Shown: piece by piece, positions 40,780 through 49,170 of the stretch
Layout of the letters: each line of letters begins with the position of its first letter
Numbering within the stretch: position 1 is the first letter of the stretch
DNA from: an uncultured Rhodospirillales bacterium
GTDB lineage: Bacteria > Pseudomonadota > Alphaproteobacteria > Reyranellales > Reyranellaceae
Direction: 5' to 3'
Assembly (NCBI GenBank): GCA_945957125.1
Contig: CAMFJT010000013.1
Span: 1-51,264, forward strand
DNA length: 51,264 bases
Notes under the pieces: generated by a model
The model's input: only the letters and a program-made list of their open reading frames with translations
Database searches by the model: none
What the model was told of the DNA's origin: nothing
Program-made: the position numbers and the translations under genes

Positions 40780-41457
40780 TCAGTTCGCCGCGAAGCAGTA
40801 GAGCAGGCCGGCACCGCCGGTCGCGACCAGCGAGGCCGCGTCGCAGGCGCGCGACGGGTGCGAGGTATTCCACGACTTCGAGGCATCGTCGTCACGAAGG
40901 CCCATGCGATCGGCATGGCCGAGCATGGCGTTGCCTTCGCCCGACTTGGTCCAGTTGCCACAGGTCATGTCCTTCTCGGGCGGGAAGGCGGTGCCATCGG
41001 CCTGCGAGCCGGTCAGGATGTCATGCTGGTTCACGGTATAGAGCCGCGACGGAACGAGGCGGCCGTTCTCGGCGACCATGGTCTCCGGAGCGATCTTGTT
41101 GTTGGGCGAATGCAGGTCGGCGACGCTGGCGGCGATCTGCACGCCCTTGGCGTTCACCCACGGCCCCTTGCCGATACGGTCCTTGGCATTGACCGCCGTG
41201 GCGCCGTTGACCGCCTGCGTGCTGAGATAGGCGCGCCACGTCTTGCCGCCCGCACCGGCCTTCTCGGCAAGCGCCTGGCAATGCTTGTCGGCACCTTCGA
41301 GTCCGCCGTAGTTGGCGCCGGCCGGGCCGCCCACGCTGGTGATGAAGAACGTCATGTTGGGAAATTGCGGCGCCGGCTGCTGCGCCTGAGAGCTCGCGGT
41401 CCCGAACAGAAGCCCGGCGGTCACGGTCAGCGTGGCAAGACGAAGATGGCGGTTCAT
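40780..41457 (-). CDS. Secreted lectin-like protein of unknown function
   Basis: This 225-residue protein has a Sec signal (MNRHLRLATLTVTAGLLFGTASSQAQ). The mature part has FFITSVGGPAGANYGGLEGADKHCQ, KTWRAYLST, DRIGKGPWVNAKG, DILTGSQADGT and a final GGAGLLYCFA. Similar proteins in Bradyrhizobium-like genomes are labelled lectin or DUF1554-like; the fold is C-type-lectin-related. Four Cys could form two disulfides. Its role is unknown. It stands alone between a convergent Bug gene and the amidase. Confidence 0.75.
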   Translation of the reverse strand: MNRHLRLATLTVTAGLLFGTASSQAQQPAPQFPNMTFFITSVGGPAGANYGGLEGADKHCQALAEKAGAGGKTWRAYLSTQAVNGATAVNAKDRIGKGPWVNAKGVQIAASVADLHSPNNKIAPETMVAENGRLVPSRLYTVNQHDILTGSQADGTAFPPEKDMTCGNWTKSGEGNAMLGHADRMGLRDDDASKSWNTSHPSRACDAASLVATGGAGLLYCFAAN

Positions 41458-41514
41458 GTTTGCTCCCTGCGTTGATTGCAGGAACTATGAGCCGCCCTCC
41501 CGCACACGCCGAAG

Positions 41515-42933
41515 TCACATCTTCGCCAGCGCCTCCAGGACGGTCGGCTGCGGCCAGGTCCAGCCGCTGGCGCTTTCGTAGGCCCGCATCGCGCGCAGGA
41601 CGAGATGGTCGCCGTGCGCCGGTCCAACGATCTGCAGGCCGACCGGCAGCCCGGCGGCGGTGAGCCCGGCCGGCATGGAGGCTGCCGGCTGGCCGGTCAG
41701 GTTGAACGGCAAGGTGTAGGGCGCGCCTTTGGTCCAGCGCGGGAAGGCCGCCGAATTGTAGAGCGTGCCGACCGGCGGTGCGGCGGTTGGCGTCACCGGC
41801 GACAGCAGCAGGTCGTACGTCTGGTGCCAGAGCGCCATGTCGCGTGCCAGCTTCGACTTGGCCTCGTAGGATCGGGCATAGTCGGCGAGGGTGATCGACA
41901 GGCCTTTCTCCGCCGCGGCGCGGAAGCCGGGATCGAGCTTGGCGTGCAGTTGCGTCGGGATCTGCCGGAAGCGGGTCGCGAAGCTGCCGAGCCACAGCGG
42001 CTCGAACGAGTTCTGCAAGGGCTCGATCAGAGGGCCGACCTCCTCGACCTGCGCGCCGAGCGCCTCGAAGCGCCGGGCCGCCGCCGCCATGAGCGTGCGG
42101 ACCTCGGGATCGGCCGTGACATGCCCGAAGTCGAGGCTCAGCCCGATCCTCCAGCCGCGCACGCCCTCGTCGAGCCCGACCGTATAGTCGCGACCCTCCG
42201 CCGGCAGGGAGCGCCAGTCGCGCGGGTCGGGCCCGGCGGTGGCATTCAGCACCAGAGCCGTATCGAGCACGCTGCGCGCCAGCACGCCCTGGCTGATGAC
42301 GTCGGCGAACGGCGAATCGGCGGGGTGCTGCGGGATGCGGCCGAACGACGGTTTCAGTCCGACCAGGCCGGTATGGGCGGCGGGAATGCGGATCGAGCCC
42401 CCGCCGTCGTTGCCGTGGTTGAAAGGTGCCACGCCAGCCGCCGTCATCGACGAGGCGCCGCCCGAAGAGCCGCCCGGCGAATGGCCTGGATTCCACGGAT
42501 TGCGGGTGATCCCTTGAAGGGGAGAATCGGTCAGCGCCTTCCAGCCGAACTCGGGCGTCGTGCTCTTGCCGAGGATCGGCTGGCCTGCGGCGCGCAGCCG
42601 GGCGACGACCGGCGCGTCCTCTGCCGCCGGCGTTTCGTCCGTGGCATGCGATCCCAGCCGGGTCGGCCAGCCCTTCACCGTCGTGGTGTCCTTGATCGAG
42701 GTCGGCACGCCGTCGAACGGCGACAGCGGTTCGCCCTTCATCCAGCGAGCCTCCGACGCGCGCGCCGCGGCCCGGGCACCGGCTTCGTCGATCAGCACGA
42801 GGAAGTTCAGGGAAGGCTGCAGCCGCTCCGCCCGCTTCAGGACGCGGTCGATGAGCTCGACGGGAGAGAGTTCCTTGCGGCGGAAGGACCGGCCGAGCGC
42901 GGCGGCGGATTGCCAGAATATGTCGTCAGACAT
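41515..42933 (-). CDS. Amidase signature-family amidase
   Basis: This 472-residue cytoplasmic hydrolase has the Ser-cisSer-Lys triad: Lys81 in VPTSIKDTT, cis-Ser156 in PGGSSGGASS and nucleophile Ser180 in DGGGSIRIPA. The spacing of 24 residues between the two Ser matches peptide amidase. It cleaves an amide or carbamoyl bond of an unknown substrate; the family includes GatA, but the absence of gatB/gatC and the C-terminal sequence argue for a catabolic enzyme. It is monocistronic, 57 bp upstream of the lectin-like gene start. Confidence 0.9.
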   Translation of the reverse strand: MSDDIFWQSAAALGRSFRRKELSPVELIDRVLKRAERLQPSLNFLVLIDEAGARAAARASEARWMKGEPLSPFDGVPTSIKDTTTVKGWPTRLGSHATDETPAAEDAPVVARLRAAGQPILGKSTTPEFGWKALTDSPLQGITRNPWNPGHSPGGSSGGASSMTAAGVAPFNHGNDGGGSIRIPAAHTGLVGLKPSFGRIPQHPADSPFADVISQGVLARSVLDTALVLNATAGPDPRDWRSLPAEGRDYTVGLDEGVRGWRIGLSLDFGHVTADPEVRTLMAAAARRFEALGAQVEEVGPLIEPLQNSFEPLWLGSFATRFRQIPTQLHAKLDPGFRAAAEKGLSITLADYARSYEAKSKLARDMALWHQTYDLLLSPVTPTAAPPVGTLYNSAAFPRWTKGAPYTLPFNLTGQPAASMPAGLTAAGLPVGLQIVGPAHGDHLVLRAMRAYESASGWTWPQPTVLEALAKM

Positions 42934-43044
42934 GCGTGTTCGCTTGTTCCGATAAATTTGCAGCTGGCCCAGAGTGCGACGGGACGATCAGTTTCAGCCA
43001 CGCGTCGTCCGGAGTCGAGGACGGAACAGGGAGCGGCACATATC

Positions 43045-43341
43045 GTGGAAATCATCGGTGCCCTGGTCGGTTGCGGTGTCGCGTTGGTGATCGGCTTGGT
43101 GCTGGGCTTTCGCTGGACGCTGGGCCCGCCGTGGCACCTGATCGCGGGGCTCGTGGCCGGCGGACTGTGCGCGACCGTCTATTTCGTCATTGCGAACTGG
43201 GTCGGGCGGACGATGCCCGGTCTGCTCGATCCGAGGCTGGTGGGGCTGTATTTCCTTGCGCTGGCGGTTGCCGCGCCGGTGAGCGGCCTGTTCGGCGCGT
43301 GGTTCGGCTACCGAAAATGGATGGGACGCAGCCTGTTCTGA
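43045..43341 (+). CDS. Small inner-membrane protein of unknown function
   Basis: This 98-residue protein starts at GTG 43045 (VEIIGALVGCGVALVIG), the only sensible start, with GGGAGCGG about 9 bp upstream. Three hydrophobic stretches (about 3-20, 30-48, 65-86) suggest three membrane helices, ending with GYRKWMGRSLF. I recognise no family. It lies between the divergent amidase and the MBL hydrolase gene, 48 bp before the latter. Confidence 0.6.
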   Translation: MEIIGALVGCGVALVIGLVLGFRWTLGPPWHLIAGLVAGGLCATVYFVIANWVGRTMPGLLDPRLVGLYFLALAVAAPVSGLFGAWFGYRKWMGRSLF

Positions 43342-43389
43342 CATCGCCGATTTCCTTAAGCTCGCCGGCCTGAAGCGGGAGGGAAGGGA

Positions 43390-44277
43390 ATGGTCGAAGT
43401 GAAGCTCGGCGCCGCCACGGCGACGCGCATCGAGGAAAGCTACGAGCCCAATTTCGACGCCAAGGTCTTCTTTCCCGACTGGACGCCGGACGTGGTGCGC
43501 GAGCACGGCTCGTGGATGAGCCCGAACCATTACGACGCGGCCTCGGGGTGGCTGAAGCTCAGCATTCATAGCTGGCTGCTCCGGCTCGGCGGCAAGACGA
43601 TCCTGATCGACACCTGCGTGGGCAACCACAAGTCGCGCAAGCATCGGCCGAAATGGGACATGATGAACACGCCCTATCTCGATCGGCTGAAGGCGGCGGG
43701 CGTGACGCCCGATCAGGTCGACATGGTGATGTGCACCCACCTGCATGTCGACCATGTCGGCTGGAACACGCGGATCGAGAACGGAAGCTGGGTGCCCACG
43801 TTCAAGAACGCGACCTATGTCTGGAGCCAGGAAGACTTCGATTTCTACAAGGCCCTCGATGCCGACCCGCAGAAGGGTCCGGCCAACGGCGGCTCGTTCC
43901 GCGATTCCGTCCTGCCGGTCGTCGAGAGCGGCAAGGTGCGGATGGTCGCGGGCGCGGCCGATCTCGAGGACGGGCTCAGGATCACGCCGGCGCCCGGCCA
44001 CACGCCCGGCACGATCCGCATCGAGCTCGAATCGAAGGGCGACAAGGCGCTGTTCTGCGGCGACATCCTGCACCACGCCGTGCAGGTCCATCATCCCGAA
44101 TGGAACAGCTTCGCCTGCCTCGACCAGGACAACGCGCGCAAGAGCCGGCGTGCGGCGCTGGAACATTGCGCCGGCTCCGGTGCGCTCCTCATGCCGTGCC
44201 ATTTCGGCGCGCCGTTCCACTGTCATATCGACCACAAGGGGGCAGGCTTCGCGCCGCGCTTCGCCGACAATTTCTGA
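43390..44277 (+). CDS. MBL-fold metallo-hydrolase
   Basis: This 295-residue protein has the zinc motif HLHVDH (His117, His119, Asp121, His122), a downstream GHTPGTIRIE His ligand and CGDILHHAVQVHHPEW with the bridging Asp and last His. This fits the lactonase-like (AhlD/AttM-like) branch of the beta-lactamase fold, cytoplasmic. The substrate is unknown: lactone, thioester or phosphoester are possible. GGGAGGGAAGGGA precedes the ATG. The NIPSNAP gene follows after 12 bp, forming a pair. Confidence 0.9.
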   Translation: MVEVKLGAATATRIEESYEPNFDAKVFFPDWTPDVVREHGSWMSPNHYDAASGWLKLSIHSWLLRLGGKTILIDTCVGNHKSRKHRPKWDMMNTPYLDRLKAAGVTPDQVDMVMCTHLHVDHVGWNTRIENGSWVPTFKNATYVWSQEDFDFYKALDADPQKGPANGGSFRDSVLPVVESGKVRMVAGAADLEDGLRITPAPGHTPGTIRIELESKGDKALFCGDILHHAVQVHHPEWNSFACLDQDNARKSRRAALEHCAGSGALLMPCHFGAPFHCHIDHKGAGFAPRFADNF

Positions 44278-44289
44278 AGGGAGAGAGAG

Positions 44290-44616
44290 ATGATCTACGA
44301 AATCCGTGTCTATCGCTGCGTGCCGGGTCGCCTGCCGGCGCTGCTCAACCGCTTCGCCAACATCACGCTGAAGCTGTGGGACAAGCACGGCATCAAGCAG
44401 GCCGGCTTCTGGACCACGCTGGTCGGCGAATCCAACCAGGACCTGACCTACCTGCTGGCCTGGGAATCGCTCGCCGACCGCGACAAGAAGTGGGCTGCCT
44501 TCCAGGCCGACCCGGAATGGATCGCCAAGCGCGCCGAGACCGAGAAGGACGGCGCGATCGTGCAGAACGTCTCCAACCAGCTCCTGGTCCCGACCGCCTT
44601 CTCGTCGGTCAAATGA
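44290..44616 (+). CDS. NIPSNAP-family protein
   Basis: This 108-residue protein has the ferredoxin-like NIPSNAP/ABM fold: MIYEIRVYRCVPGRLPALLNRF at the start, then GFWTTLVG and YLLAWESLADRDKKWAAFQADPEW. The family's biochemical role is undefined in bacteria; members often lie beside catabolic genes. It is co-transcribed with the MBL hydrolase. Its TGA is directly followed by the reversed stop of the next Bug gene, with no base between. Confidence 0.88.
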   Translation: MIYEIRVYRCVPGRLPALLNRFANITLKLWDKHGIKQAGFWTTLVGESNQDLTYLLAWESLADRDKKWAAFQADPEWIAKRAETEKDGAIVQNVSNQLLVPTAFSSVK

Positions 44617-45594
44617 TCACTCGGCCTTGAGGCCCGCGTCCTTCGCGACGCGGGCCCATTTGGCCAGGTCGGCCGCGACGTAGGCGGCGAACTCTGCGGG
44701 CGTGCCGAACTGCGGATCGGCGCCGAGGTCGGCGAATTTCCTCGCCACCTCGGGCGTGCGGATCGTCGCGTCCGCGGCGTCGTGCAGCCTGTCGACCAGC
44801 GGCTGCGGTGTCCCGGCCGGCAGGAAGATGCCGTAGGAGATCGCGGCTTCGTAGCCCGGCAGGCCGGACTCGGCGATGGTCGGAATGTCGGGCGCTGCGG
44901 CCGAGCGCCTTTCGCCGGTCTGGCCCAGCGCGCGCAGCTTGCCGGACTTCACGTGCGGCAGCGCGGTCGACAGGCCGCCGAAATAGATGTCGACCATGCT
45001 CGCCATCAGGTCGGCCATGGCCGGTCCGCCGCCCTTGTAGGGCACGTGCACGATGTCGGCCTTGCCCAGCGACTTGAACAGCTCGAGCGCGAGATGGGTG
45101 GCGCCGCCGGTGCCGGCCGAGGCACCATTGAGCTTGCCGGGCCGCTCGTGCGCCATCGCCAGCAGCTCCGTGACGGACTTCGCCGGCAGGTCGGGCCGAA
45201 CGACCAGCAGCATGGGATTGATGCCGACGGGCGCCACCGCGGCGAAGTCGGTGCGCACGTCGTAGGGCAGGGTCCTGCTGAGGGCGGCCGCCACCGTGGT
45301 CGAGCCGTTCGACGCCAGCATGAAGACGCTGCCGTCCGGCGGCGCCTTGGCAACCGACGCCGCGGCGATCTCGCCGTTGGCGCCAGCCCGGTTCTCGACC
45401 ACGACGTTGCGGCCCAGCCGCTCGCCGATGCCGGGCGCGATCAGGCGTGCCAGCAGGTCGTTCGGGCCGCCCGGCGGGAAGCCGACGACGAAGCGCAGGG
45501 GGCGATCGGGAAAATCGACGGTCTGCGCGCGGGCCGCCGCGACGGGCGCCAAGGCCATTCCGCAGAGCATCGTACGGCGGGTGAGGTCGATCAT
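44617..45594 (-). CDS. Bug/TctC-family periplasmic receptor 5
   Basis: This 325-residue Bug receptor has a Tat-like signal (MIDLTRRTMLCGMALAPVAAA). Motifs are FVVGFPPGGPNDLLAR, VVVENRAGANGEIAA, IVHVPYKGGGPAMAD and FLPAGTPQPLV. Its start is only 20 bp from the divergent alpha/beta hydrolase start, too short for two separate promoters. No good SD is visible upstream of the ATG. No membrane partner is nearby. Confidence 0.92.
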   Translation of the reverse strand: MIDLTRRTMLCGMALAPVAAARAQTVDFPDRPLRFVVGFPPGGPNDLLARLIAPGIGERLGRNVVVENRAGANGEIAAASVAKAPPDGSVFMLASNGSTTVAAALSRTLPYDVRTDFAAVAPVGINPMLLVVRPDLPAKSVTELLAMAHERPGKLNGASAGTGGATHLALELFKSLGKADIVHVPYKGGGPAMADLMASMVDIYFGGLSTALPHVKSGKLRALGQTGERRSAAAPDIPTIAESGLPGYEAAISYGIFLPAGTPQPLVDRLHDAADATIRTPEVARKFADLGADPQFGTPAEFAAYVAADLAKWARVAKDAGLKAE

Positions 45595-45614
45595 CGCCCC
45601 GAGTATGATCCGTC

Positions 45615-46421
45615 ATGGCATTCGTGCAAACGGCGGCGGGCGCGCTGCACTATGAGACGGTCGATCGGACGGCGCCGTGGCAGGCGCGGGGCCTGCCGGT
45701 CCTGTTCCACCATGGCATCGGCAGCAGCGCCATGCTGTGGCGTGGCTGGTATCCGGCGTTGATCGACCGCTTTCCGTTGGCCGTCTTCGACATGCGCGGC
45801 TGTGGCCATTCGCATGTTCCCGCGCCCGGCTTCGGCTGGTCGCTCGGCCTGATGGTCGAGGACCTCTTCGCGGTGGCCGACGCGGCGGGGCTCGAGCGCT
45901 TCCATCTCGTGGGCGAATCGATCGGTGGAACGGTGGCGCTCGCTGCGGCCATCGCGCGACCTGATCGCATCGCTACGCTCACCGTCAGCAACGGAGCGCA
46001 TCTCGGCGCCACCATCGGGCGCGTGCACGCCTGGAAGAAGCAGCTCGACGAGGGCGGGTCGGCCGGCTGGTCGAGGGCCTTCATGCCCGACCGGTTCCAC
46101 GCCGATGCGTTGAGCGGCGCGCAGTGGGACTGGTTCGAGGCACAGCAGGCCCAATGGCAGCCCGACGCCATCCTCGCGGCGCTCGGCGTCCTGGTCGGCA
46201 CCGATCTCACGCCGCGGCTGGGCGAAATCACCTGTCCGGCCCTTCTGCTCCATCCCGACGGCAGCCCGTTCATCCCGGTTCCGGTGATGGCCGAGCTGCA
46301 CCGCCTGTTGCCGGACGCGGTGCTGAACGTGATCGGTCCCGCCCGCCATGGCCTGCCGTTCTCGCACGCCGCCCAGTGCGCGGCGCTGCTACGTTCCTTC
46401 CTCGACCGGCGCGGCGGCTAG
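45615..46421 (+). CDS. Alpha/beta hydrolase (3-oxoadipate enol-lactonase-like)
   Basis: This 268-residue protein has oxyanion segment FHHGIGSS (31-38), DMRGCGHS (59-66), nucleophile elbow VGESIGG with Ser102, and a late His in GPARHGLPFSHA. The pattern resembles PcaD/homoserine acetyltransferase-like hydrolases; cytoplasmic, substrate unknown. It diverges from Bug receptor 5 with overlapping upstream regions, suggesting joint control. It is followed by a 12-bp perfect hairpin (46439-46464). Confidence 0.88.
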   Translation: MAFVQTAAGALHYETVDRTAPWQARGLPVLFHHGIGSSAMLWRGWYPALIDRFPLAVFDMRGCGHSHVPAPGFGWSLGLMVEDLFAVADAAGLERFHLVGESIGGTVALAAAIARPDRIATLTVSNGAHLGATIGRVHAWKKQLDEGGSAGWSRAFMPDRFHADALSGAQWDWFEAQQAQWQPDAILAALGVLVGTDLTPRLGEITCPALLLHPDGSPFIPVPVMAELHRLLPDAVLNVIGPARHGLPFSHAAQCAALLRSFLDRRGG

Positions 46422-46438
46422 TGGCGCAGTTCCGCAGG

Positions 46439-46464
46439 GGGCGCGCCACTCCAGTGGCGCGCCC
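46439..46464 (+). terminator. Perfect hairpin after the alpha/beta hydrolase gene
   Basis: GGGCGCGCCACT and its exact reverse complement are separated by CC. There is no T-tract, so it may be a 3'-end stabiliser rather than a classical terminator. It also begins the cluster of palindromes up to 46674. Confidence 0.45.
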
Positions 46465-46511
46465 ACGGGCATCGACTTTGGCCTCTTCCCTCATGCTCCT
46501 CTCCCCCGATC

Positions 46512-46674
46512 GGGCAGGGCATTTGCATATGAGCAAATCCCCGTCGTTCCGAGCGGAGCGAGGCGTAGTGGAGGGACCTCCTCATGCAACGTCTGCCGCC
46601 ATGAACAGGTCCCTCGACTACGCTTCGCTCCGCTCGGGACGACGGAACTTGGGTCATATGCGGATGCCCTGCCC
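46512..46674. repeat. Outer inverted repeat D enclosing a family B palindrome
   Basis: Arms of 21 bp at 46512-46532 and 46654-46674 (GGGCAGGGCAT..GCATATGA type) pair with two mismatches. They enclose the whole family B copy 3. A partial family C arm (46491-46514) abuts the left arm. The unit ends 2 bp before the PhyH stop codon. Confidence 0.75.
46541..46645. repeat. Palindromic repeat, family B copy 3
   Basis: The ends match copies 1 and 2 (CCGTCGTTCCGAGCGGAGCG to CGGGACGACGG). The central spacer is the reverse complement of that in copy 1 with few changes, so the whole unit, including the loop, is inverted relative to copy 1. Confidence 0.85.
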
Positions 46675-46676
46675 CG

Positions 46677-47684
46677 TCACAGGAGCCGGCCGTAGTGGTC
46701 GTCGACGGCGGGGCTGGCGTCGAATTCGAGCTCCAGGATCAGGCGAGGGCGGTCGCGACAAAGGGAGCCGGCATGGAAGATGAACGGGTCCTCGGCGAAG
46801 CCCGTGCCGGGGCCGCCGGTGATCGTCATGAACCTGTCCCGGCCGTAGACACGTTCGAGCTCGTCGGTTTCGCGGCCGACGGTCAGGGACAATTGCTGCC
46901 GGAGCGTGCGTCGGTTGTGGCTGCCGAGGATGCCGAGATGGGGACCGTCGGCCTCGGTGACGGGCGTCAGATAGAAGAAGAACTTGAGCGTGCGCCAGCC
47001 GTTCATGTCGAAGTGGAATTTCTCCTGCGCGGCGTCCACCAGCGCGGCGTCGCTCACGCGCCGGGCCGGGAAGCTCCACCACATCCGCACCCGGCTCGCC
47101 ACGGTCGGCTGGCCGAGATAGGCGGCGGCGATGGCCTCCAGCGTCGGGTCGCTGCGCAGCGCCGAGATCGCCGCGCAGCCGTCGACTGACTCGAAATAAT
47201 AGGCGGCGATCACGTCGTGGCTGCGCTCGGCATTCACGTCGGCCACGTCTGCGGGCAGGAAGCCGCGATCCTGCCGGTCGCGCGCGTAGCAGGGGTGGGT
47301 CGCGGCGAAGGAGCCAATGTCGTCCACGACCGGCGCCGGCAGATTCAGCCCCATCGCGATGCCGTCCTGGACCAGTGATTTCACGCAACGCGCGAGATCG
47401 ACGTCCGGGAAGAGCGTCGGTCCGGCGACCGCTACCGGCTCGGCGGGATCCGCGCGATGGATCAAGCGCTCCACCCGGCGGCCGGCGAGCGTGCGTCCGA
47501 ACAGGAACATGAGCAGCCAGCCCGGCTTGGCGCGAACGAAGCGGAAATAGGCCGGCGCGCGTGCCGCAACACGATCTCGCAGCGATTGCCGGCCCGTGAC
47601 GTCTCTTTCCGGCTGCATGGAAACGTGCAAATCCAGATTGGAGAAACAACCCGTCGGCACCCTTACCATGCGCGGGCCAGCCAT
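46677..47684 (-). CDS. PhyH-like 2-oxoglutarate dioxygenase
   Basis: This predicts 335 residues from Met at 47684; Met at 47618 is an alternative, as neither has a strong SD and homology appears to begin later. Iron ligands are His224-x-Asp226 (KFHFDMNGW) and His304 (FIFHAGSLCRDRPR), with Arg after it for 2-oxoglutarate. GPHLGILGSH between them is typical of phytanoyl-CoA dioxygenase-like enzymes. Residues 45-70 include a hydrophobic patch (GWLLMFLFG) but no clear signal. It hydroxylates an unknown substrate. It stands alone, bounded by the palindrome nest and the divergent sugar importer. Confidence 0.82.
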   Translation of the reverse strand: MAGPRMVRVPTGCFSNLDLHVSMQPERDVTGRQSLRDRVAARAPAYFRFVRAKPGWLLMFLFGRTLAGRRVERLIHRADPAEPVAVAGPTLFPDVDLARCVKSLVQDGIAMGLNLPAPVVDDIGSFAATHPCYARDRQDRGFLPADVADVNAERSHDVIAAYYFESVDGCAAISALRSDPTLEAIAAAYLGQPTVASRVRMWWSFPARRVSDAALVDAAQEKFHFDMNGWRTLKFFFYLTPVTEADGPHLGILGSHNRRTLRQQLSLTVGRETDELERVYGRDRFMTITGGPGTGFAEDPFIFHAGSLCRDRPRLILELEFDASPAVDDHYGRLL

Positions 47685-47731
47685 GCATCCCGCCGCGTTG
47701 CCGACTGCTCTCGACTCGTGCGGGATGGGCT

Positions 47732-47737
47732 GATAAC
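47732..47737 (+). promoter_or_regulatory. Candidate -10 element of the sugar importer
   Basis: GATAAC lies 6 bp before the operator-like palindrome at 47743-47757. A weak TCGACT at 47711-47716 is a possible -35 with a 15-bp spacer. This is only suggestive. Confidence 0.3.
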
Positions 47738-47742
47738 ACTCA

Positions 47743-47757
47743 AGTTGTCAGACAACT
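47743..47757. promoter_or_regulatory. GntR-type operator candidate before the sugar importer
   Basis: AGTTGTC-A-GACAACT is an exact 15-bp palindrome. TTGTCAGACAA matches the general form of operators bound by FadR/FCD-type GntR regulators. It ends 12 bp before the SBP ATG, overlapping the likely transcription start, so binding should repress. Confidence 0.55.
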
Positions 47758-47769
47758 AATGGGGAAACG

Positions 47770-49137
47770 ATGAGACGGGTACTGGCCGGCGCGCTCGCCG
47801 CGGCGATCGCATTTTCCGCTGTTCCGGGCTTTGCGCAGGACAAGCTCACGGTGTGGTGGGTCAAGGGCTTCTACAAGTCCGAGGACGACGCGCTCTACGC
47901 GGCGATCAAGAAGTTCGAGCAGAAGACCGGCGTCAAGGTCGAGCTGTCGCAATATGCCGTTCAGGACATGAACGCCAAGTCGGTCGCCGCGCTCGATGCC
48001 GGCACCGTGCCGGACATCGCCTATTCCGATACGTACGACGTGCAGACCGCCGGCAAGTGGGCGTTCGACGGCAAGCTCGAGGATCTTTCCGACGTGCTCG
48101 GGCCGATGAAGGACCGCTTCGAGGCCGTCGCGCTCTCGACTGCCAACCTCTACAGCGACAAGTCCAAGAAGAAGGCCTACTACGTCTTCCCGATCAAGCA
48201 GCAGACGCTCCATATCCAGTACTGGAAGGACATGCTGGGCCAGGCCGGCTTCAAGGAGAACGACATCCCCGGCACCTGGAAGGAATACTGGTCCTTCTGG
48301 TGCGACAAGGTGCAGCCCGGCATCCGCAAGGCGACCGGCCAGCGCGTGTTCGGCACCGGCTTCCCGATGGGCGTGGAATCGACCGACTCCTTCCAGTCGT
48401 TCCTGAGCTGGGTCGACGCCTACAACGTCAAGCTGGTCGACGACAACGGCAAGCTGCTGGTCGACGATCCCAAGGTGAAGGCGGGGCTGGTCTCGGCGCT
48501 GACCGACTACACCCAGCCCTACATCAAGGGCTGCACGCCGCCGTCCTCGACGACGTGGAAGGACCCCGACAACAACGTCGCCTTCCACAACAAGACGACG
48601 GTGATGACGCACAACTACACGATCTCGATTGCCGCCAAGTGGCTCGACGACGCCAACAACGAGAGCCTGACCCCCGAGCAGCGCGCCGCGGGCCGCAAGG
48701 CCTATGACGAGCTGATCGCCACGTCGGGCTTCCCCAAGAAGCCGGACGGCTCGCCGATGACCTACCGCACCGCGGTGAAGGTCGGCGTGATCTTCGAGGC
48801 GTCGAAGAACAAGGCGAAGGCCAAGGAGTTCCTGACCTTCATGCTGCAGGAAGACAACCTTCGCCCCTACGTCGAGGGCGCGCTCGGCCGCTGGTTCCCG
48901 GTGACCAAGGAAGGCCAGGAGAGCCCGTTCTGGCAGGCCGACCGGCATCGCAAGGCGGTCTACGACCAGTTCAAGGCCGGCACCCTGCCGTTCGAGTTCA
49001 CCAAGAACTGGAAGTTCACCATCCTGAACAACGAGAACGCCTGGGCCAAGGCGATGAACCGGGTGGTCAACGAGAAGGTGCCGGTCGACAAGGCGGTCGA
49101 CGAGCTGATCGTCCGCATCAAGGAAGTCGCGGGCTGA
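47770..49137 (+). CDS. Carbohydrate ABC importer substrate-binding protein
   Basis: This 455-residue periplasmic protein has a Sec signal (MRRVLAGALAAAIAFSAVPGFAQ). The body fits SBP family 1 (sugar type): LTVWWVKGFYKSEDDALYAAIKKFEQKTGVKVE, VPDIAYSDTYDV, and MTHNYTISIAAKWLDD. At 455 residues it is on the long side, as in oligosaccharide or polyol binders. GGGGAAACG precedes the ATG. A GntR-type palindrome lies just upstream. Two permease genes follow after a family C palindrome. Confidence 0.92.
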   Translation: MRRVLAGALAAAIAFSAVPGFAQDKLTVWWVKGFYKSEDDALYAAIKKFEQKTGVKVELSQYAVQDMNAKSVAALDAGTVPDIAYSDTYDVQTAGKWAFDGKLEDLSDVLGPMKDRFEAVALSTANLYSDKSKKKAYYVFPIKQQTLHIQYWKDMLGQAGFKENDIPGTWKEYWSFWCDKVQPGIRKATGQRVFGTGFPMGVESTDSFQSFLSWVDAYNVKLVDDNGKLLVDDPKVKAGLVSALTDYTQPYIKGCTPPSSTTWKDPDNNVAFHNKTTVMTHNYTISIAAKWLDDANNESLTPEQRAAGRKAYDELIATSGFPKKPDGSPMTYRTAVKVGVIFEASKNKAKAKEFLTFMLQEDNLRPYVEGALGRWFPVTKEGQESPFWQADRHRKAVYDQFKAGTLPFEFTKNWKFTILNNENAWAKAMNRVVNEKVPVDKAVDELIVRIKEVAG

Positions 49138-49170
49138 TTGTCGTCTTCCTTCTACCTTCTCCTTTCATGT

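Noticed and set aside
46422-46676. A small protein gene within the palindrome nest
   Set aside because: All frames here are translations of the palindromes themselves and occur similarly at the other copies.
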